This document shows positions 7,575 through 16,846 of a DNA stretch of 64,000 nt, in pieces. This DNA is from Gp6-AA40 sp035263125 (lineage in GTDB: Bacteria > Acidobacteriota > Vicinamibacteria > Vicinamibacterales > UBA2999), in assembly GCA_035263125.1 (NCBI GenBank), contig DATFRP010000324.1, positions 1-64,000 of the forward strand, in the 5' to 3' direction. The notes below the pieces were generated by a model. That model had not been told where the DNA came from. It searched no databases and worked only from the letters and a program-made list of their open reading frames with translations. Position 1 is the first letter of the stretch. Each line of letters begins with the position of its first letter. A program made the translations under genes and the position numbers.

Positions 7575-8424
7575 TTCGGAGCTTCCACCAGCATCGCGCA
7601 TCGAGCATCAGGCGAGCGAGCGCGCGCTTGAGCACTCCTGTCGCCACGTGGGTGGAGTAGTACCGATACGCGCTCTCGTGAAACGCGCGGATGGACGCGG
7701 CACGCGCCGTGCGGCTCGAACGTCCGACGCTGTGCACTACCGTCGCGCCTGGCACATACCGCACGTGATATCCGCGTGCGCGAAGTCGGCGGCACAGGTC
7801 CGCGTCCTCCCAGTACATGAAGTAGCGTTCGTCGAATCCGCCGACCGACTCGAACGCGGCGCGGCGTACCAGCATGCACGCACCCGACACCCAATCGACG
7901 ATGACGCTCTGGGCGCCATTGCCGAGGGCGGGGTCGGTGACGACGTTCCGGCGCGCTGCAGGCAGAAGCGGAAACCATTCGCGCAGCCGCCCGGTACGAC
8001 CGAAGAGGCCGGTCAGCATGTCGGGATCGCCGCGTGCGCTTCCCTGCACCGATCCATCGGGATCGAGCACTCGTGGACCAACGATCGCACACGACTCATG
8101 CGCGTCGAGCTGCGCCTGCAGGCACCGTGTCGCTCCCGACACGACGTGGCAGTCGGGATTCATCAGCAGGACGAGCGGAGCGCTGCACGAGGCGACCCCC
8201 TGATTGACGCCGCGCCCGAAGCCGACGTTGGTGGCATTGCGCAGCAGCCGCACCTGCGGCGCGAATGCGTCCACGAAGCTCTCGCTCCCGTCACTCGACG
8301 CGTTGTCGACGACGACCGCTTCCCAGGCGCGTCCGGCGAAATCATTGGCCAGCGATTGAAGCGCCAGCACCAGATCGGCGCCGGCGTTGTAGTTCACCAG
8401 GACAGCGGCGATCTGCGGTGTCAT
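7534..8424 (-). CDS. Family 2 glycosyltransferase
   Basis: A 296-residue GT-A-fold transferase. The start ATG at 8424 overlaps the upstream gene by four bases and begins MTPQIAAVLVNYNAG. Visible motifs are VVVDNASSDGS (37-47), the acidic NPD metal site (89-91), and WEDADLCRRLRARGY, the ED-containing acceptor/catalytic motif of rhamnosyltransferase-like GT2 enzymes. It is predicted to add a sugar, perhaps a rhamnose-type deoxyhexose, on the cytoplasmic face. The final 12 residues (from GRESFSG onward) are encoded by the palindrome at 7523-7574, so the natural C-terminus may have been replaced by the repeat. Confidence 0.85.
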   Translation of the reverse strand: MTPQIAAVLVNYNAGADLVLALQSLANDFAGRAWEAVVVDNASSDGSESFVDAFAPQVRLLRNATNVGFGRGVNQGVASCSAPLVLLMNPDCHVVSGATRCLQAQLDAHESCAIVGPRVLDPDGSVQGSARGDPDMLTGLFGRTGRLREWFPLLPAARRNVVTDPALGNGAQSVIVDWVSGACMLVRRAAFESVGGFDERYFMYWEDADLCRRLRARGYHVRYVPGATVVHSVGRSSRTARAASIRAFHESAYRYYSTHVATGVLKRALARLMLDARCWWKLRRGRESFSGELERK

Positions 8425-9407
8425 TGAAGAGCGAGATCGAATCGCTTTTCCTTGCGTTTCGTCGCCAGCCACTTGGGCTCGAGATGCGACCAGATCGCCG
8501 ACGCGTCGACGCGGCGTGTCCGCTGCACCTCCGCGCGCTGTCGAATCACGCGCGGCATGCCGGCAATGGCGGCGAACTTGGCGCGAAGGAACGATCCCAG
8601 CAGACCTGTACGTGTGAAATGCACCGCCGCAGCCGCCGAGTACACGAAGTGACCGGGCAGTGTTCGCATCAGCAGCGACGTCGGCGTGTTCTTGAAGTAC
8701 ACCCACTCGAGATTGCGCTGCCCGTGAAAGACCGCAAAGCCGCTCAGGCGGCCGAGGGATGCGCTGCCGTGATGGCCGACGATCGCGTCGGCGACGTAAA
8801 GACAGCGATAACCGAGCAGGCGCGCGCGGTACGACAGGTCGACATCCTCGTGAGAGACGAAGAAGGCTTCGTCGAATCCACCCAGCTCGTCGAACACGCG
8901 ACGCGACAGCAGGCAGGCGGCGCCGCACACGCCGAACACCTCGCCTGACACCGACGCCTCGTCGACGCCGGCACCGTGAAATCGCTTGAACGCCCCGCCC
9001 CATCGCAGCATGCCGTCACCGGCGCTGTCGATCACATTCGGATCGTGAAGGTAGACGATGCGCGAGGTCGCGAGCACGCCCTCGTCACCAGCAACGGCCC
9101 GGAGCAGCGTCTTCAGCCAGTCTGGTCGTGGGACGGTATCGTTGTTGAGCAGCGCAATGAATCGGCCCCGTGCCTCCTGAACACCGGCATTGTTTCCGCC
9201 AGCGAACCCGCAATTGCTCGAGAGCGCCACCACCCGCACCCAGGGATACCGTTCACCGACGTACGCGGCGCTCCCATCCTCCGATCCGTTGTCGACGAGG
9301 ATCGTCTCCGCGTTCACGCCCTGCTGCGCAGCCACCGCGGTCAGACAGGCGTCGAGAAAGCGCCGCCCGTTCCAGGTGACGATGACAACCGAGACCTCCG
9401 GGTTCAT
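8421..9407 (-). CDS. Family 2 glycosyltransferase
   Basis: A 328-residue GT2 enzyme. It begins VSVVIVTWNGRRFLDACL (5-22). The nucleotide-binding LVDNGSEDGS is at 37-46, the NND metal-binding site at 88-90, and HEDVDLSYRARLLGY near residue 200 marks the catalytic region. The C-terminal roughly 100 residues carry hydrophobic and basic stretches typical of membrane-associated rhamnosyltransferase-like members. It overlaps both neighbours by four bases (GT4 upstream, GT2 downstream), so the three transferases are probably made together and act in sequence on one acceptor. Confidence 0.87.
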   Translation of the reverse strand: MNPEVSVVIVTWNGRRFLDACLTAVAAQQGVNAETILVDNGSEDGSAAYVGERYPWVRVVALSSNCGFAGGNNAGVQEARGRFIALLNNDTVPRPDWLKTLLRAVAGDEGVLATSRIVYLHDPNVIDSAGDGMLRWGGAFKRFHGAGVDEASVSGEVFGVCGAACLLSRRVFDELGGFDEAFFVSHEDVDLSYRARLLGYRCLYVADAIVGHHGSASLGRLSGFAVFHGQRNLEWVYFKNTPTSLLMRTLPGHFVYSAAAAVHFTRTGLLGSFLRAKFAAIAGMPRVIRQRAEVQRTRRVDASAIWSHLEPKWLATKRKEKRFDLALQ

Positions 9408-10513
9408 GCGGCAACTCGGCGATACGCTTCAAGCGTCAGGCGCGCGGTGCGCGGCCAGGTGAACTCGGTTGCACGTGCAAGCCCCGCGGCGCGCAGGCGC
9501 GAGCGTAGATCACCATTTCTCAGGACGGTCATCAGCGCCCGCGTCCACCCGCTCGCGTCGTCAGGATCGAGCAGGATGCCAGCGTCGCCCAGCACCTCGG
9601 GGATCGCGGCGGCGCGCGACGCAATGACCGGTGTGCCGCAGGCCATCGCCTCGAGCACCGGAAGGCCAAAGCCTTCGTAGCGTGACGGGTACACCAGGGC
9701 CGCGGCCTCTCGATACAGGCCGATCAGACAGTCCTCGCGGACGGCTCCGAGGCAGACCACGAGGTCGGGCATCGACGCAGCGGCTGCCAGGCTGCGCAGC
9801 TCGGTGGCAGCGCCGCGATCGACGCCGGCCAATACCAGCGAAAGCGGAGCGAGAGACGGTTCCTGCCGTCGCGCCTGTATCAGCGAGCGGACGACGATGC
9901 CGAGGTTGCGTCGCTCGTGCAGGTCGCCCACATGCAGCAGAAATGTCGGGTGCACTCCCGGCGGCAATTCGGGTCGCGTTCCGGCCTTGTTCGGCACGAA
10001 CTCCTGCGACACCCCGAGCGGCGCCACCGTGATACGGTCTGCCGGGATGCCGTACGCCGCAGTGATCTCGGCAGCCGAGAACCTCGAGTCGGTCACCACG
10101 TGCGCCGCCGTTCGCGCGCTCCGACGATAGAACGCGCGCCGGAGCCAGTCGCGTCGATATGGGTACCACTCAGGATGCCGCTCGTAGCTCACGTCGTGAA
10201 TCGTGAGAACCGTCGGGACGCGCGCGGTGAGCGGAGCGGTGTAGGCCGGGGCGTGAATCAGGTCGACGCCGGCCCCTGCCGCCGCCCAGGGAAGGCCGAC
10301 GACGCTCCAACCGGCATTCGTGGGCGGATGCGACGGTTCGGCGACCCACGCGACACCGCGCGGAAGCGCGTCCTTCGACCCACCAAGGGCGATCAGTTCG
10401 ATTGGCTCGTCGAGTTCCAGCATTGCCGGCATGAGACCGGCCATGTACCGACGGACGCCGGCGGCCGGCGACGTCCAGGCGCGACCGTCGATACCGATTT
10501 TGAGACGTCTCAC
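9404..10513 (-). CDS. Family 4 glycosyltransferase
   Basis: A GT-B transferase of about 369 residues. The N-terminal domain begins RRLKIGIDGRAW and includes the acceptor-side region HAPAYTAPL and TIHDVSYERHPEW. The C-terminal donor domain has YPSRYEGFGLPVLEAMACG, the GT4 E-x7-E signature, followed by GTPVIASRAAAIPEV. I chose GTG at 10513; a TTG three codons upstream (10522) is also in frame. No Shine-Dalgarno site is visible because the repeat array at 10515-10621 abuts the start. This may mean that the array displaced the original leader or that the gene is translated by coupling. Confidence 0.85.
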   Translation of the reverse strand: MRRLKIGIDGRAWTSPAAGVRRYMAGLMPAMLELDEPIELIALGGSKDALPRGVAWVAEPSHPPTNAGWSVVGLPWAAAGAGVDLIHAPAYTAPLTARVPTVLTIHDVSYERHPEWYPYRRDWLRRAFYRRSARTAAHVVTDSRFSAAEITAAYGIPADRITVAPLGVSQEFVPNKAGTRPELPPGVHPTFLLHVGDLHERRNLGIVVRSLIQARRQEPSLAPLSLVLAGVDRGAATELRSLAAAASMPDLVVCLGAVREDCLIGLYREAAALVYPSRYEGFGLPVLEAMACGTPVIASRAAAIPEVLGDAGILLDPDDASGWTRALMTVLRNGDLRSRLRAAGLARATEFTWPRTARLTLEAYRRVAA

Positions 10514-10514
10514 G

Positions 10515-10621
10515 TAATGCAAAATTCAAAATGCAAAATGCAAAATGCGAATCTACGATGCGACGGCTGCGTTTTCATTTTGCATGTGCATTTTGCATTT
10601 CGCATTTTGCATTTTGCATTA
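10515..10621. repeat. Inverted array of TGCAAAA heptamers
   Basis: The left half (10515-10551) has TGCAAAA-type units repeated head to tail. The right half (about 10574-10621) has the complementary TTTTGCA units, so TAATGCAAAAT at one end mirrors ATTTTGCATTA at the other. The A/T-rich composition stands out sharply from the GC-rich surroundings. The array fills the whole gap between the MraY-like fusion gene and the GT4 gene, and supplies the stop codon of the former. It could form a long imperfect hairpin and may act as an attenuator, RNA-stabilising element or mobile miniature repeat. Confidence 0.75.
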
Positions 10622-12427
10622 CAGGATCTCCATATGCAGCCGCCTCACCGGTCGTTCGAGCGCCTCGCACACTTCGCGAATGCGATGCTCTACGCTGCCG
10701 TTGATCGAAGGACTGCTGAGAACGACCTCCTCGATGTCGAAACGGCGCATCGTCGCTTCGAGTTGATCGATCGTGCCATGCACGGGAACGCCGACGATCC
10801 ACCGGCGCGCCTTGAGCGGGTTGTCGTCGATGAAGCCGATCGGGTTCATGTGCCACGCCGCGTTGGCGCGCATCTCGCGCACGAGCAGCTGTCCGTACCT
10901 GCCGGCACCGTAGATCAGCACGCGACGGCTCCGCTTGTTGCGCGCGGCTGCCACGAGGTTCATCGTCCGGAAGGACGCGCGGGTTGCGACGATTGCCACC
11001 GTGAGGAGCAGGCCATCGAGCACGAATACGACGCGTGAGAACCCTTCGCCTCGGTACAGGTAGTACGAGGCGGCGACCGTCAGCAGCGATCCGATGCCGA
11101 CGCCCCGGGCCACAGCCGCGAGATCGCGAAGGCCGAATGTTTCCCAGGATCGCTGATAGAGGCCCGAGCCGTAGAGCGCGGCCAGCTTGCAGCCCAGCGC
11201 GACCGGCAGCGAGATCGTGAAGTAGCGCAGGAAGACGTCGAGCTCGCGTCCGTCGTCGAATCGCAGCCGGACGGCGGCGTAGTAGCAGACCGTGATGAGG
11301 ACGAGGTCGAGCATGACCTCACCGGCGTGCCACTTGAACGCGAGGTCCTTGAGCAGCGGTGCAAACGAGGACTTCTGGAGCGCGACGAAGTCCTCCTTGT
11401 TATACGCGGGCACCCGCGCGAGATAGATGCCCATGAGGATGACGGAGACGGCAAACAGCGCCAGGACCGGCATCGGCTCCACCGTGCTCTGCCCGCGGCC
11501 CCACGCTGAGAGCGCCCAGGCGGTCAACCCGCCGACGGCACCGAGCGCATAGAGAATGCGCACGGCGCTCCGCTCGGAGAACCCGAGCGACACGATCCGG
11601 TGCGACACATGGTCGGTGCCGCCCTTCGTGGCGGGACGGCCGGCAAGCCGGCGCAGCACGAGCACGAAGCTGGTGTCGAACAAGGGGACCACGAGGATCA
11701 GCATCACGAGCACCGTCGGACTGACGAATGCCACGCGTGCGTTGAACACCGGCACGAGCGATGCGCCGCCGAGCACTGATCCGATGAACAGGCTTCCGCA
11801 GTCGCCCATGAAGAGCCGCGCCTGCGGGCGGTTCCAATAGAGGAATCCCCCGAGCGCACCGGCGAGGGCGATGAGCATCAGGACGAGCGCCGGTCCGAGC
11901 GAGTGGCTCAAGAGCGCCGCAAGGAAGAGCGAGGCAATCAACGCGACCCCCGCGGCGAGCCCGTCCATGTTATCCAGCAGGTTGAACGCGTGGCACACGC
12001 CCGCGAACCACAGCGTGCCGATGAGGGTGTAGCTGGTCGGAAACGCACTGGTCGGCTCCGAACCGGTGAGCGCAAAGACGAGGAACGCGCCGATCGCCAG
12101 CGACGAGACGAGCTTCGCCACTGGCGAGAGCTGCAATCGATCGTCGAACATCCCGACCACCGACATCGTCAGCGCCGCGAGCAGCACCGCCGGCCACGCC
12201 GTCACCACCGCGCGTTCAGGGACGAGTGCGATCACGGCAAACCCGGCAATTGTTCCCAGCGCGATCGCGATGCCGCCCATCGTCGGCGTCGGCGTCGTGT
12301 GCCAGCGATCCGGTCGTGGCGGCACCACGGCCCCGATCGCCGGAGCACACCGACGCACAACGTGACCGAGCCAGACGGCAGCGGCAATGGCGACGACAAA
12401 GGCGAGTAGTTCGATCACAGAACTCAA
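10619..12427 (-). CDS. Fusion: MraY/WecA-type phosphosugar transferase plus PglF/CapD-type N-terminal region
   Basis: A 602-residue membrane protein. Residues 1-335 are an MraY/WecA-family polyprenyl-phosphate phosphosugar transferase: FDDR (94-97), LDNMDG (151-156), MGDCGSL (207-213) and HVSHR (273-277), with about ten membrane segments. This part should start glycan assembly by moving a sugar-1-phosphate to undecaprenyl phosphate. Residues 340-602 resemble the N-terminal part of PglF/CapD/WbpM dehydratases: further membrane helices (about 370-485) and a Rossmann domain with YGAGRYGQLL (506-515). The catalytic SDR domain that normally follows is absent. Start is TTG at 12427 or GTG at 12418. 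The stop lies in the TGCAAAA array. Confidence 0.85.
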   Translation of the reverse strand: MSSVIELLAFVVAIAAAVWLGHVVRRCAPAIGAVVPPRPDRWHTTPTPTMGGIAIALGTIAGFAVIALVPERAVVTAWPAVLLAALTMSVVGMFDDRLQLSPVAKLVSSLAIGAFLVFALTGSEPTSAFPTSYTLIGTLWFAGVCHAFNLLDNMDGLAAGVALIASLFLAALLSHSLGPALVLMLIALAGALGGFLYWNRPQARLFMGDCGSLFIGSVLGGASLVPVFNARVAFVSPTVLVMLILVVPLFDTSFVLVLRRLAGRPATKGGTDHVSHRIVSLGFSERSAVRILYALGAVGGLTAWALSAWGRGQSTVEPMPVLALFAVSVILMGIYLARVPAYNKEDFVALQKSSFAPLLKDLAFKWHAGEVMLDLVLITVCYYAAVRLRFDDGRELDVFLRYFTISLPVALGCKLAALYGSGLYQRSWETFGLRDLAAVARGVGIGSLLTVAASYYLYRGEGFSRVVFVLDGLLLTVAIVATRASFRTMNLVAAARNKRSRRVLIYGAGRYGQLLVREMRANAAWHMNPIGFIDDNPLKARRWIVGVPVHGTIDQLEATMRRFDIEEVVLSSPSINGSVEHRIREVCEALERPVRRLHMEIL

Positions 12428-12449
12428 GAACTGTCACTATCGCTGTCGC

Positions 12450-14183
12450 TCAGCGTTCACGGTTCAGGACCGGGGCTGGAACCTCTGAAGTCCTGAACTC
12501 TGAACGACCGAGCACAAACGCACCCTTCCCCAGAATTCCGTCGCAGATTGTATCCAGTCCCTGGGAGCCCCCGGGCATCAGATGCCGCAGGGAATCGAGC
12601 TTCAGCCTGTAGATGGGGTAGCCCGCTTTCGGCTCGATAAACGGCAGTGGAATCATTCGATTGAAGAAGAAGTGATAGGCATACCGCCTGGCGCGCGTCA
12701 GGCGACTATCACCCAGCCCGGCCGGAAAAGGCAGCCGATCGAGGATGCGGAAGTACTCCTCGGGTGAGCTCGCATCCTCGGTGAGCCCCTTGTTGCGAAT
12801 CCAGGCTTCGCCCGCGACGATCACCGGCACGCCCACGCTCGTGAGCTCCACCCCCATCTTCGTGCCGTAGATGATCGCGCTGTTGCAGAGCGACATCAGG
12901 GCATACGTACTGATGCCGCTTTCGGGCGGGACGATGATGATGTTGGTCGACAGCGATGGCAGGCGACGCCGGAGCTCGCACAGGATCGGCTGGCGGGAGG
13001 GTGGAAAGCCGCTGATCTCGGCCGGATGCACGCGGATGAGCAGCTGCAGATCGGGCCGTGTGGCGAAGTACTCGCACGTCTGCACCAGCCACTCGAGCAT
13101 GTTGGGAAACGCATTCGCTGGGTAGTGCAGCTGTGCATCCCACGACACGTTGGTCAGCATGCCGATGATCGGCTTCGATCGATCGACGCCAAGTTGCCTC
13201 GCGATTCCGTCGGGATCCTGAGTGGTCGGTCGATGAAAGACGATCCAATCGAACAGGCCCTCGCGTCTGCTGGTGAGGTATTTCATCAGCTCGGCATCCT
13301 GCGCCGGCGTCAGCGCCAGGTTCTCCCAATGCGAACGCGGCTCTGTCATCAATGTGTGGTGGTAGGTATCGTCGTGGCTGAAGATGAAGCGCCGTTTCCG
13401 ATAGGCCACGTTCCAGGTCGAGACCTTCACCTGTTCTTGTCTTGCGACTTCGCCGATGATGCCCCACGGTACATAGATGCCGTGTGTGAGGAGCGCCGAG
13501 GAGAACCCCTCGCTTCGCAACAGGCGCCGAGTCGCGAAGACCGTCAGGAGAGCGGCTTCGAGATACCGCCGCAGCACAGGCTCGGCGGCGGCTTCATCTT
13601 CGAGCGAGCCGGTCGCAAAAAATCGCAACGCGCCAGCGTACGCATGTTCGCCAAGGGCGAGCCCGTCGAGCGTCATCGATCGGATCTCGTCGAACGGGAT
13701 CGTTGTGGCGAGACGGCGGGCGCGCGTGCGATCGTCCGGCATCAGCCAATCGCCGTAGCGATGCACCTTGATGCCGAGCTGCGCGTAGACACGCTCGGCC
13801 GGCCACGCGCAGTCGCGACACAGGTCGCGTGACGGCCCGTGACTGACGAAGCGCGCGAGGGAGGGATAGAGCGACGCATCGCATTCTGCGCACGCTGTCA
13901 TCGAGCCATCGCACAGGAGCGCGTGAACCTCGATGCCCCTGAAGGTCAACGCCGCGGCCAGAGCGCTCTCGAGAGTGACCGCATGCGCGTACGAGCCGAT
14001 GGCGCTCGCCATCAGCACCTTGGGCCCGCCGTGCGCGGCGATTCGCGCCGACTGCCAGAGCTCCGGCGATTCGGCGATGAGCGATGCCCAGTCCGGATAG
14101 GCGCCACGCCGTGCGTGGTACCACCGCCGCGCGAGCCGGGTGGCGCGCCAGACCTGGGGAAAGCGTCGGATGCCCCGCTTCAT
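12450..14183 (-). CDS. Capsular polysaccharide biosynthesis-like GT-B protein with Cys pairs
   Basis: A 577-residue soluble protein. ATG at 14183 overlaps the upstream phosphatase stop by four bases; a larger in-frame extension upstream is rejected because it runs through that gene. The N-terminal region has five cysteines, including two C-x2-C pairs (Cys98/101, Cys122/125, plus Cys91), suggesting a bound metal. The C-terminal half has a GT-B-like layout with LLIRVHPAE and ALMSLCNSAIIYGTKMGVEL, similar to KpsS/capsule-synthesis and CDP-glycerol-transferase-like donor domains. It may transfer the nonulosonate made by the coupled genes (inference). Precise substrate unknown. Confidence 0.6.
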   Translation of the reverse strand: MKRGIRRFPQVWRATRLARRWYHARRGAYPDWASLIAESPELWQSARIAAHGGPKVLMASAIGSYAHAVTLESALAAALTFRGIEVHALLCDGSMTACAECDASLYPSLARFVSHGPSRDLCRDCAWPAERVYAQLGIKVHRYGDWLMPDDRTRARRLATTIPFDEIRSMTLDGLALGEHAYAGALRFFATGSLEDEAAAEPVLRRYLEAALLTVFATRRLLRSEGFSSALLTHGIYVPWGIIGEVARQEQVKVSTWNVAYRKRRFIFSHDDTYHHTLMTEPRSHWENLALTPAQDAELMKYLTSRREGLFDWIVFHRPTTQDPDGIARQLGVDRSKPIIGMLTNVSWDAQLHYPANAFPNMLEWLVQTCEYFATRPDLQLLIRVHPAEISGFPPSRQPILCELRRRLPSLSTNIIIVPPESGISTYALMSLCNSAIIYGTKMGVELTSVGVPVIVAGEAWIRNKGLTEDASSPEEYFRILDRLPFPAGLGDSRLTRARRYAYHFFFNRMIPLPFIEPKAGYPIYRLKLDSLRHLMPGGSQGLDTICDGILGKGAFVLGRSEFRTSEVPAPVLNRER

Positions 14184-14884
14184 GCGGGCCGCGTCTCTGC
14201 GGCACCGCCGCGGGGTTTGCGAATGAGACGCGCGAACTCGTCGGCGGGCGGCAGCGTATCGAACACCCGCCACGGCCGATGCTTCATCAGCTCGGCGCGA
14301 GAGTAGCCGCCGGTGGAGACGGCGATCGTTCGCGCCCCAATCGCATTGGCGCACTCGATGTCGTGCGGCGTGTCGCCGATCACGAAGGCGCTGTCATCGC
14401 CGACCGGTGCGTTGCGTCGCGCGAGCGCGAGCGCACGCGCGGCGATGCTGGCGCGATCGCCGCTGTCTTCGGCAAAGGCGCCGCCTTCGAAGTACTTGAA
14501 CAGATCGTAGTGCGTGAGCTTCGCGCGTGCGCCCCCCGGTGTGTTGCCGGTCAGGAGATACGAATGCACATCCGCTTCGTCGGCGAGACGCTCGAGGATC
14601 TCGCGCACGTTCGGCATCACGTGGCCGCGCTTCTTTGGCAGCTCCTCGGGAAGCAGCTCCTCGTATCGGAGCACCATCCGGCGAATCGTCGATTCGTCCG
14701 CATCGACGTCGAGCATCTCGAAGGTACGGACGGCGATCTGATAGTCGGTCAATCCGGCCACGCGAAACGATGCCAGCTCGAAATCGCGCTGCACGATCTC
14801 GCGAACCGCCATCTCCCAGGCCGGCACGCCGGCTTTCCCTGTGGTCAGCAGCGTGCCGTCGATGTCCCAGAACAGCGCGATCAT
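14180..14884 (-). CDS. HAD-family sugar-phosphate phosphatase
   Basis: A 234-residue haloacid dehalogenase-type hydrolase. Motif I is DIDGTLL (Asp7, Asp9), motif II is in YLLTGNTPGG, and motif III/IV is VIGDTPHDIECA. A helical cap lies between motifs I and II, as in phosphoglycolate-phosphatase-like enzymes. The ATG at 14884 overlaps the transketolase stop by four bases. In a cluster with a NeuB-like synthase and a CMP-sugar synthetase, the natural role would be removing the terminal phosphate from a nonulosonate phosphate, as in KDN synthesis; this is inference from context. Confidence 0.82.
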   Translation of the reverse strand: MIALFWDIDGTLLTTGKAGVPAWEMAVREIVQRDFELASFRVAGLTDYQIAVRTFEMLDVDADESTIRRMVLRYEELLPEELPKKRGHVMPNVREILERLADEADVHSYLLTGNTPGGARAKLTHYDLFKYFEGGAFAEDSGDRASIAARALALARRNAPVGDDSAFVIGDTPHDIECANAIGARTIAVSTGGYSRAELMKHRPWRVFDTLPPADEFARLIRKPRGGAAETRPA

Positions 14885-16827
14885 GCGATCAGCGGCACGA
14901 CGTGACGCAGGCTCTTGACGATACTTGCGACATCGAGCTTGTGATGGGCGAGCACTTCGTCGTTGGTGCCGCACTCGGGGAGCGCGGTCACTCCAACCCG
15001 CCACACGCGGGACGTGGGCTCCAGTCCCAGTTCGGCGATCGCCGACGCCACCATTTCACCCTGACCGCCTTTGAGGTAGTGGTTGTCGAACGTGACAATC
15101 GACCGCCGGCCGCCAACGACTTCACGCAACCATCTGAGATCGATCTTGTTCAGCCACGGCAGGTTCACGATCCGAATGCTCGCCCCGCTGCTCCGCTCGA
15201 TCTCTTCGGCCGCTTCGAAGGCATTGGCCAGCAGCCACGGCCCGTACGCGAACACGATCGCATCCGTGCCCTCCCGTACGACCCATCCTTTGCCGAACTC
15301 AACGCGGTGATGCGAGGGATACGAGAACGGCACCGGCCACTTCACCGAGACCAGACGCAGATACACGCTGTCGGGCGCGTGGTTCACCGCGTAGTCGAAG
15401 AGCGCGTGCACTTCGGCCTCGAGCGCCGGTTCGAGCAGCGTCATGTGCGGCATCCCTCGAAGCGCCGAGATGTCGCGCACTGACTGGTGCGAATGGCCAG
15501 GCCCGCCGGGCAGCAATCCCGCGAGCGACCCGACGTAGACGACGCGCGAGCCTTCCGAGCACTGGTTGTAGATCTGCTCGTTGGGCCGCGCCGACAGAAA
15601 ACAAGCGAACGAGTGCACGACCGGCAGCCAGCCGCGGCGAGCCATGCCGGCGGCGGTCGACACCATGTCCTGTTCGGCGATGCCACACTCGATGAAACGA
15701 TCCGGGAACCGCTTGGCGAACGACAGAAGGCCGCAGTCCTTGATCAGATCGGCGTCGAAGGCGACGAGATGGCGATGTCGCTGCCCTTCCCGCACGAGCG
15801 CGTGCTCGTAGGCGGCGATCAGGTTCTCGGTCTTGCGAGCCTCGCGCCGCGGGTTGCGCAGGCGCGTCTCGGTGCGCACGTCGCCGAGCCCCAGCTCGTC
15901 GAAGATTCGGCGAGCAGACGCGAGCAGCTCATCGAGGCCTGCGGTGTACTGCTCCTCGCCGGGCGCCCCGGAGTGGTAGCGGTACAACTCGCCTTCCTTC
16001 ATCGCGGGCCCTTCCATGAACGACACGCCGCGGCCCTTGACCGTATCCGCGATGACGATCTTCGGAATGTCGGTTACTTCGTCCAGCTCACGGAACGTCC
16101 GCTCGAGCGTCGCCACGTCGTGACCATCGCACTGCGCGACGTGCCACCCGAACGCCCGAAGCTTCGCGTCGAGGTCGCCGAGGTGGCTGACATGGCTGAC
16201 CCAGGTGTCCGACTGGATCTTGTTGTGATCGATGATGGCGACGATCTCACCGAGACCCTGGTTCGCCGCCGAGACCAGCGACTCCCAGAACTGTCCTTCC
16301 TGCAGCTCGCCGTCGCCGGTCAGCACGAAGATCCGTCGCTCCTCGCCGGCCAGACGATTCGCGAGCGCCATCCCCTTGGCCTTCGAGATACCCATGCCGA
16401 GCGATCCAGTGTTGGCCTGCACGAACGGCGTCGTCACGTGGGGATGACCCGGCAGACCGTGGAGGCGGCGCAAGTCGTGCAGCCTGTCTTCGTCCAGCAA
16501 GCCGAGGCCGATGAGCACGGCGTAGAGCGCCGGCGCGTCGTGTCCCTTGGAGGAAAAGAAAATGTCGCAGGCGCCGGGACCCTTGTCCAGATCCCTGATC
16601 TCGTTGAGAAACAGCCAGCTCATGATCTCGAGCGAGCTGAAGCTGGTGCCGATGTGTCCCGACCAGGCGCCCGCAATCATGTAGAGGACGTTGATGCGCG
16701 CCAGGGCGGCAAACGCGCGAACGCGCGCCGTGGCCGGCAGCGGAGCGGCCAGCAGACGCTCGAACTCGTCGTATGGTACGAACTGGAGTTCGAGAGCCTC
16801 TCCCTGATCGGTCTGTAAGTCACCCAT
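14881..16827 (-). CDS. Transketolase-family enzyme (full length, TPP-dependent)
   Basis: A 648-residue protein with the complete transketolase layout: a TPP-binding N-terminal domain (GHIGTSFSSLEI near 60; TGDGELQEGQFWES near 170, then IIDHNKIQ), a pyrimidine-binding domain with the catalytic glutamate in ECGIAEQDM (about 385), and a C-terminal domain. It differs from metabolic TktA in its N-terminus (MGDLQTDQGEALELQF) and resembles the transketolases found in sugar-antibiotic and polysaccharide clusters. It would move a two-carbon unit between sugars. Its place between a HAD phosphatase and a CMP-sugar synthetase implies a role in making the precursor of the acidic sugar. Confidence 0.87.
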   Translation of the reverse strand: MGDLQTDQGEALELQFVPYDEFERLLAAPLPATARVRAFAALARINVLYMIAGAWSGHIGTSFSSLEIMSWLFLNEIRDLDKGPGACDIFFSSKGHDAPALYAVLIGLGLLDEDRLHDLRRLHGLPGHPHVTTPFVQANTGSLGMGISKAKGMALANRLAGEERRIFVLTGDGELQEGQFWESLVSAANQGLGEIVAIIDHNKIQSDTWVSHVSHLGDLDAKLRAFGWHVAQCDGHDVATLERTFRELDEVTDIPKIVIADTVKGRGVSFMEGPAMKEGELYRYHSGAPGEEQYTAGLDELLASARRIFDELGLGDVRTETRLRNPRREARKTENLIAAYEHALVREGQRHRHLVAFDADLIKDCGLLSFAKRFPDRFIECGIAEQDMVSTAAGMARRGWLPVVHSFACFLSARPNEQIYNQCSEGSRVVYVGSLAGLLPGGPGHSHQSVRDISALRGMPHMTLLEPALEAEVHALFDYAVNHAPDSVYLRLVSVKWPVPFSYPSHHRVEFGKGWVVREGTDAIVFAYGPWLLANAFEAAEEIERSSGASIRIVNLPWLNKIDLRWLREVVGGRRSIVTFDNHYLKGGQGEMVASAIAELGLEPTSRVWRVGVTALPECGTNDEVLAHHKLDVASIVKSLRHVVPLIA

Positions 16828-16846
16828 GTGCGTCTTTCACGATCGG

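Noticed and set aside
10515..10621. CRISPR-like array
   Set aside because: Units are only seven bases, with no spacers of constant length; symmetry is inverted, not direct.
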